Translations under genes and position numbers: made by a program
The notes under the pieces: model-generated
What the model was told of the DNA's origin: nothing
Seen by the model: the letters and a program-made list of their open reading frames with translations, nothing else
The model's database searches: none
Assembly: GCA_905250115.1 (NCBI GenBank)
Contig: CAJNOI010000131.1
Span: forward strand, 100,692 to 164,691
Reading direction: 5' to 3'
Source of the DNA: Adineta steineri
Taxonomy: Eukaryota > Rotifera > Eurotatoria > Adinetida > Adinetidae
DNA length: 64,000 nucleotides
Shown: in pieces, positions 59,497-64,000 of the stretch
How positions within the stretch are numbered: position 1 is the first letter of the stretch
How the letters are laid out: the number at the start of each line of letters is the position of its first letter

Positions 59497-60281
59497 TTAT
59501 AATAAACAACTACTCTTTGGTTTTGAACGTTCTTCAAGATATTTCCAAATGAGCTGAAAAAAAAAGATTTTATTTTAATATTACCATGGTTATCTATTTT
59601 AAAGTATCTTACATTACAAAATTCTTTTAAAACAATTTTTTCTGATGCATCATTACCAGTTATATTTCCAATGGATTCATAAACTTCAGCAGTCTAAAGA
59701 AAACAAATCAAGATAAGAAATATTTTTATTTTTCATTTTACTTTTATAGCATCAAACATATTTTGAAGCGAGATTTGTTGTTGAAGTGGATCATCAATCA
59801 TACATTCTTGTTTTTCAAAATATGTTTGAGTTGAAATATTTTGTTGAGATTTTTTCTAGAATTTTATTATAAATATATATATATATATTAAGAAAGAATG
59901 TTTGTTTCTTTATTTACTTGTGTTGATTCAGTATTATTTATTGATAATTGATCAACAAGAGATTTAAGAGATTCATTTTCTTCTACTAATAAGATTTGTC
60001 GTTGTTCAAGATCGTTCATTTTTTCTTGATAATCAACTATTTGAGTTTCAAGTTTATGTATTGCACTTGTACCAAAATTTTTCCATTGTTCAGCTAATTG
60101 ATGCATTTTAAATCTTTCTTCATCAAGTAAAAGACATAACTCTTTTAAATCATCATTCGTAGATGATATGGAATTTTGTTCGATTGAGATTTCTTCTTGT
60201 TCACAAGTGGATGACTATAAAAACAAAAGGTGAATAATTAAAAAACCAAAATCATATAAAATAACATACCTCTCGTAACAT
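59497..60281 (-). CDS. CCDC85: CCDC85-family coiled-coil protein
   Basis: Five exons: 60270-60281, 59918-60214, 59742-59855, 59613-59693 and 59497-59553. They join to 561 nt, 186 residues. The central coiled coil DDLKELCLLLDEERFKMHQL followed by AEQWKNFGTSAIHKLETQI and LEQRQILLVEENESLKSLVD is the CCDC85/DIPA signature. The C-terminal part AIKTAEVYESIGNI and KIVLKEFCNLIWKYLEERS matches the second conserved helix. Vertebrate members bind beta-catenin, p120-catenin relatives and the hepatitis delta antigen (DIPA), and act at junctions. The first coding exon would encode only MLRE, so an upstream exon cannot be excluded; an acceptor ATTTCAG lies 31 nt before that ATG. It sits 207 bp downstream of the kelch-like gene on the same strand. 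Confidence 0.85.
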
Positions 60282-60488
60282 TTTTCAATACGAAAATTTT
60301 ATAATCTGAAATGATAATAATAGAATATGATGTCTTTTTGTTTTCTTCTGCTTCATTAAAAATAATGACAAACAAATATATTCATATACATAGATATATA
60401 TACACACACACAAATACACACATAAAGCGATCAGACTAAAAAAACGAGAAACTATACATGAGAAAACAAAACAAAAAAAAATGAATAT

Positions 60489-63400
60489 TTAATTTGAACA
60501 AGTACGATGATGATGATGTTCGGGATAATATCTATGACGTTGATAAATCATTGGACTATTACTAGCACTATTTGTACTACTTGATGAAATATCTCCACCA
60601 CTTGATGTTGTTTCACCTAGACTATGTCGAGGTGCATTATCTGATGGATAATGATGATAATGTGGATGATGATGATGATGATGATGTGATTCATGATTAT
60701 CAAATGTTTGACAACCATCAAGAAATTGTTGAGGAAAAACTAATGAACACCATTTACTAGCTAATGTTGATGGATGTGGTAATTGAACGCTACGTTCAAA
60801 TGTACGTTTTTCAATATCAAAATAAGATGATTTAAGAATATATGATTCACTTGAAGGACCTAAAACAAAAAAAATAATTAAAAATTAACTTCTTTTTTTC
60901 TTCTTCTCTACCATCATGTTCTTCAAGTAAATAATGTATTTTATCTCCCATAATTGATGAACTTGATATACATTGATATGAATGTGATACAGGTATAGTT
61001 GCAATTTCAGTCCATTGATTTGTCGACAAATCATACATTTCAATACAAGGTGCTAAACGATATTTATCATCTTCACCACCAAATAAAATTAAACGTTTAT
61101 TCTGATAGAATACAGTTGGATTAAATCGAACAGTTAATGGTGGTGCACAAATGGTTACATGACCTGATTCTAAATCGACCATATAAGAATTTTCTGATAA
61201 ACGATGATTAAGTCCTAAAAAACAAAAAAATAATTTATTTCAATTTCAATTTTTTGTTTTGTTTTACCATCAGTATGTTTTCCACCAATAACAAATGCAA
61301 CATTTTCAGCAACACAAGCTCCAGGCCATTTAAGAATTGGTAAATCTATACATGCTAATGTTCGCCATTGATCTTTTTCAATATTATATACTTCAATTGC
61401 TGTTGAACATGGATGTGTGGCATAAAAATTACCTTTATCACCATAAACACTTTAGAGAAAAAAAAAGATTTTAATTAATAAAAAAAAAGATTGAAATGAA
61501 ATTTTGCTAAAAACTTACCCACCAACAGCGACTAAACATTCATTAGAACTAAATAAATAAAAGAAATTGTTGCGTCATTTGAGCAAAAAAAAAGATCAAT
61601 GAAGGGAAATTATTTTTCTTTTATGCTATTCCGGTTTTAACTTCTAGTCGAATGTCAATATTTTAATAAGATAATACTAACACATTTCGATAGAGACAAA
61701 ATTTAATTATTTATTTACCCAGCTAATGAAAAAAATTGTCTTTTTTCACAAAGTCTTGCAATTTCCGACCATAAACCTGTTCTTGGATCAAATCGATAAC
61801 ATGCATTTGTTGTTTCTCGATTATTTTCTGAATATCCACCACATGCATAAAGAAAATTATTGACAACAACAAATTTTTGTGATAATGTTCTCCATGTTGC
61901 TAATGAATTGCACATATATTCCCAAACATCATCATGTTTATTTAATATATACATTGATTCATTAACACAAACAAGACTTGCTTCATTACGTATTTTACTT
62001 CGTGATGATTTTGAACAATATTGACGATTTGGTAATGAAAAATATGAATAGGCTTCTAATGCATAACGTGTACAATCCGGATCTGTTTTCATAAATTCAT
62101 GTGACATAACTAAATCATTAAATTCTTCAGGTTTCATTGTTTGAAAACGTACATGTTCCATTAATGAACTTGCATACATCATTCGATGTTGTTCATCCGA
62201 TTTTAACCATTCAACACACATATCAAAAACTTTTATTTCAGGATAAAGACGAAATTCATTTGAACGTATAAGATAAAGAATTTGATCATATGTTAAACGT
62301 TTAAAACCTTCATTAAGTGCAACTTTAGGAAAATTACGTAAAACAAATTTATTTATCTAATTAAAAAATAAATAAATCATTAGAATTTATAAAAGAACAA
62401 CAAACAAACAAACCTTTTCTAATACAGGAATCGAAAATAAATCAGCAAGACTAAGAACATCAATACAATTTTCAACTGTTGTTTCTTCAATTAAAAAATC
62501 TTCACAAAGTTTTATTGCATGATGAACTTGAAGATGTGTTACTGCACGAAGTACTTCAGCTAAATGATTAATGAAAAAATTTAGTTAACTATCTTGATTT
62601 ATAAACTACGTAAATAACGGTGTTCTGTTTTATATATGATAATTCATTGATAGGTCGAAAGGTGTATTATTAACGTCAATTCATCAATTATTTATAATTG
62701 GTGTGGAGAATATAATAGGCAATTTAAAATACACATAAATCTTATTCTTTGGAGTAAATATTTTTATACTCTACATCAGTGGCGAATCTAGAATTTTGGA
62801 AGTGGGTGAGCGATTTTTTTTTGAGTATGGGCGGGGAGCGATGACCAGGGTTGTCAAATCCAAATTTTAGAAATCAGGAGTTTTTCGTTAAAAAACAGGA
62901 GTTGGTCAGAAGGTTTTCCTTAAGAAAATAAGGAGAAAAATCAGAAGAGTTTTTCCTTTAAACGAGAAGAAAAATATAGTAGTGTCACGCACTTTTTCCA
63001 AAAAAGCAAAGCTTTTTATTCTCAAATGTTTACAGTTTTGGTTCTTCAGAAGTGATTTAATAAGACGATCTATCTTACCATTGAAAACTACAAGTAAAAC
63101 TGTTATAAGCATGTCTTAAGTAACCGCCGAAGAGTCGAAACAGAACAGAGTAAAGGACCTACATTCTTTTTTGATATTATTGCTATACGTTTGTAATTTT
63201 CCTCAAAGTGAATTTGTTTATTTAACAATTCTACACTATTTCACACATTTACTCATTTTAATTTTGAGCTCGACATCCATTAAGATTAATTTTTTATTCT
63301 ATTCCTGTTATCATATCGTCAAACTTTGGTGTAACTGAAACTTTGACTCATGGTTAGTTCTTTAACCTTATTATTTATCGGTCCATAGTAGCACTGGAAT

Positions 63401-64000
63401 CGAATCGAATCTAACAAGATCGACCGGCCCGTAGAGATGGAACTTTTACGAATTGAGATTTCTCAATAGCCTCTTCTTTGTCGATCATGTTCTAATTATT
63501 TATTGTAATACTCAGTTAAAAATATAATTTTTGTTGCATGTATCATATACGCTCTCCGAAAGTATACCCTTGCACAAAACTCGTTTCTCTATTGATTTCT
63601 TTTTTATTATATTTAAGAAATATTTAAAAATCAGGAGGTTTGGCAACCCTGGCGATGACCCCCATTGCTCCCCCCCCCCTCAAATCCGCCACTGCTCTAC
63701 ATATATTTCACCAGGAGCATTCAAAACGGTTGCAAATATTTCTCAACTCACTATTCTTAGTTATGTATTTCGAAGCAATAAACTCAACTTCATTTTGATT
63801 TTATCTTTTAGTGTATGAATATACTCATATTTTATTTCGTTCTACAATGTTCACACACGTAAATATGTCTTTTTTTTTCAAATTTGTTCGTCTTCGATAT
63901 TACTAAATTTTGCAAAGGTTTCATTTTGAATAAATTCGAAAGATACATGAAACCTTTCTAATACATTTAATCATACATACCAATATTCTCAATACTTAAT
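60489..64000 (-). CDS. BTB/kelch-like protein, N-terminal BTB part beyond the right edge
   Basis: Exons in the window: 63981-64000 (partial), 62414-62559, 61719-62356, 61519-61548, 61268-61449, 60912-61214 and 60489-60859; about 563 residues. The first pieces (LSIENI|AEVLRAVTHLQVHHAIKLC) are the end of the BTB domain and start of BACK; the FDMCVEWLKSD segment is classic BACK. Kelch repeats follow (FLYACGGYSENN, CLVAVGG, VAFVIGGKHTDG, RLILFGGEDD). KLHL proteins are CUL3 E3-ligase adaptors; substrate unknown. The C-terminus is unusual, with a poly-His stretch (HHHHHHPHYHHYP) and a second His run near the end (EHHHHRTCSN). The 1421-nt intron 62560-63980 is the longest in the window and hosts two nested transposons. 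I cannot name the orthologue without the BTB domain. Confidence 0.88.
62777..63694. mobile_element. hAT-like non-autonomous element (outer), interrupted by a second element
   Basis: Terminal inverted repeats CAGTGGCGAATCTAG (62777) and ATCCGCCACTG (ending 63694). The flanks are a perfect 8-bp target duplication, CTCTACAT, at 62769-62776 and 63695-63702. An 8-bp duplication with CAGTG-type ends is the hAT pattern. Without the inner insertion the element is only 104 bp, so it is a MITE. No transposase is encoded. It lies in the long intron of the kelch-like gene. Confidence 0.9.
62846..63651. mobile_element. Second hAT-like element nested inside the first
   Basis: About 806 bp with inverted ends CAGGGTTGTCAAATCC (62846) and GGTTTGGCAACCCTG (ending 63651). 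The flanking 8-bp duplication GCGATGAC is exact at 62838-62845 and 63652-63659. The interior has no recognisable transposase; open frames there are short and biased. The AAATCAGGAG stretch near the left end pairs with a related TCAGGAGG near the right end. It is a non-autonomous hAT-type element younger than its host element. Confidence 0.9.

Overview
This is a eukaryotic, animal window. It is AT-rich and gene-dense. About 20 protein genes are broken by many very short GT-AG introns, mostly 43-60 nt, and I rebuilt the exon chains by hand; in nearly every gene the joined exons sum to an exact multiple of three. The gene set is metazoan: a vesicular monoamine transporter, a TRPC channel, a Shaker-type K+ channel, a TRAF protein and a kelch-like protein. 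Tiny introns, low GC, orphan 3' splice acceptors just upstream of start codons (as expected for spliced-leader trans-splicing), a 2-oxoglutarate oxygenase of a type sporadic in animals, and small hAT elements together suggest a bdelloid rotifer. That assignment is inference; no taxon-specific marker such as a spliced-leader gene or telomere array was found.

Layout. 1-11.3 kb, all minus strand: an RGG/RRM/acidic nucleolar-type protein (runs to the left edge), ALAD (haem synthesis), an isopenicillin-N-synthase-like oxygenase, a TRAF-like RING/MATH protein, then a tight trio of nitrobindin-like protein, TOMM5-like protein and FAM185A-like protein spaced only about 100-130 bp apart. 12.4-19.9 kb, minus: SREK1-like splicing regulator and ATAD2-type AAA+/bromodomain chromatin protein. 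21.3-36.8 kb, plus: Kv channel, TRPC channel, an unrecognised eight-helix membrane protein, VMAT (SLC18) and a six-kelch protein; the first four form a run of membrane proteins, three of them linked to excitable cells. 36.8-44 kb, minus: UVSSA (transcription-coupled repair), sorting nexin 1/2 and casein kinase 2 alpha. 45.8-57.5 kb, plus: exportin-1, an LRR protein, SLC35F6 and a single-exon protein of unknown function; a doubtful small ORF lies at 59.2 kb. 59.5-64 kb, minus: CCDC85 and a BTB/kelch protein that runs off the right edge.

Mobile and repeat content sits mostly in a few unusually long introns. The clearest case is a pair of nested hAT-like elements in the kelch-like intron (62777-63694), each with terminal inverted repeats and a perfect 8-bp target duplication. 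A near-perfect foldback with arms of about 290 bp lies in a TRPC intron. Two small repeat families recur across the window: elements of 60-105 bp ending in CAGTGTTTTATC-like repeats, and short palindromes built on GGGTGTGGG.

Most genes are conserved housekeeping or neuronal genes acting in separate pathways. The only layout suggesting co-expression is the compact trio at 8.7-11.3 kb; divergent gene pairs share upstream regions at 19.9-21.3 kb and 44.0-45.8 kb.
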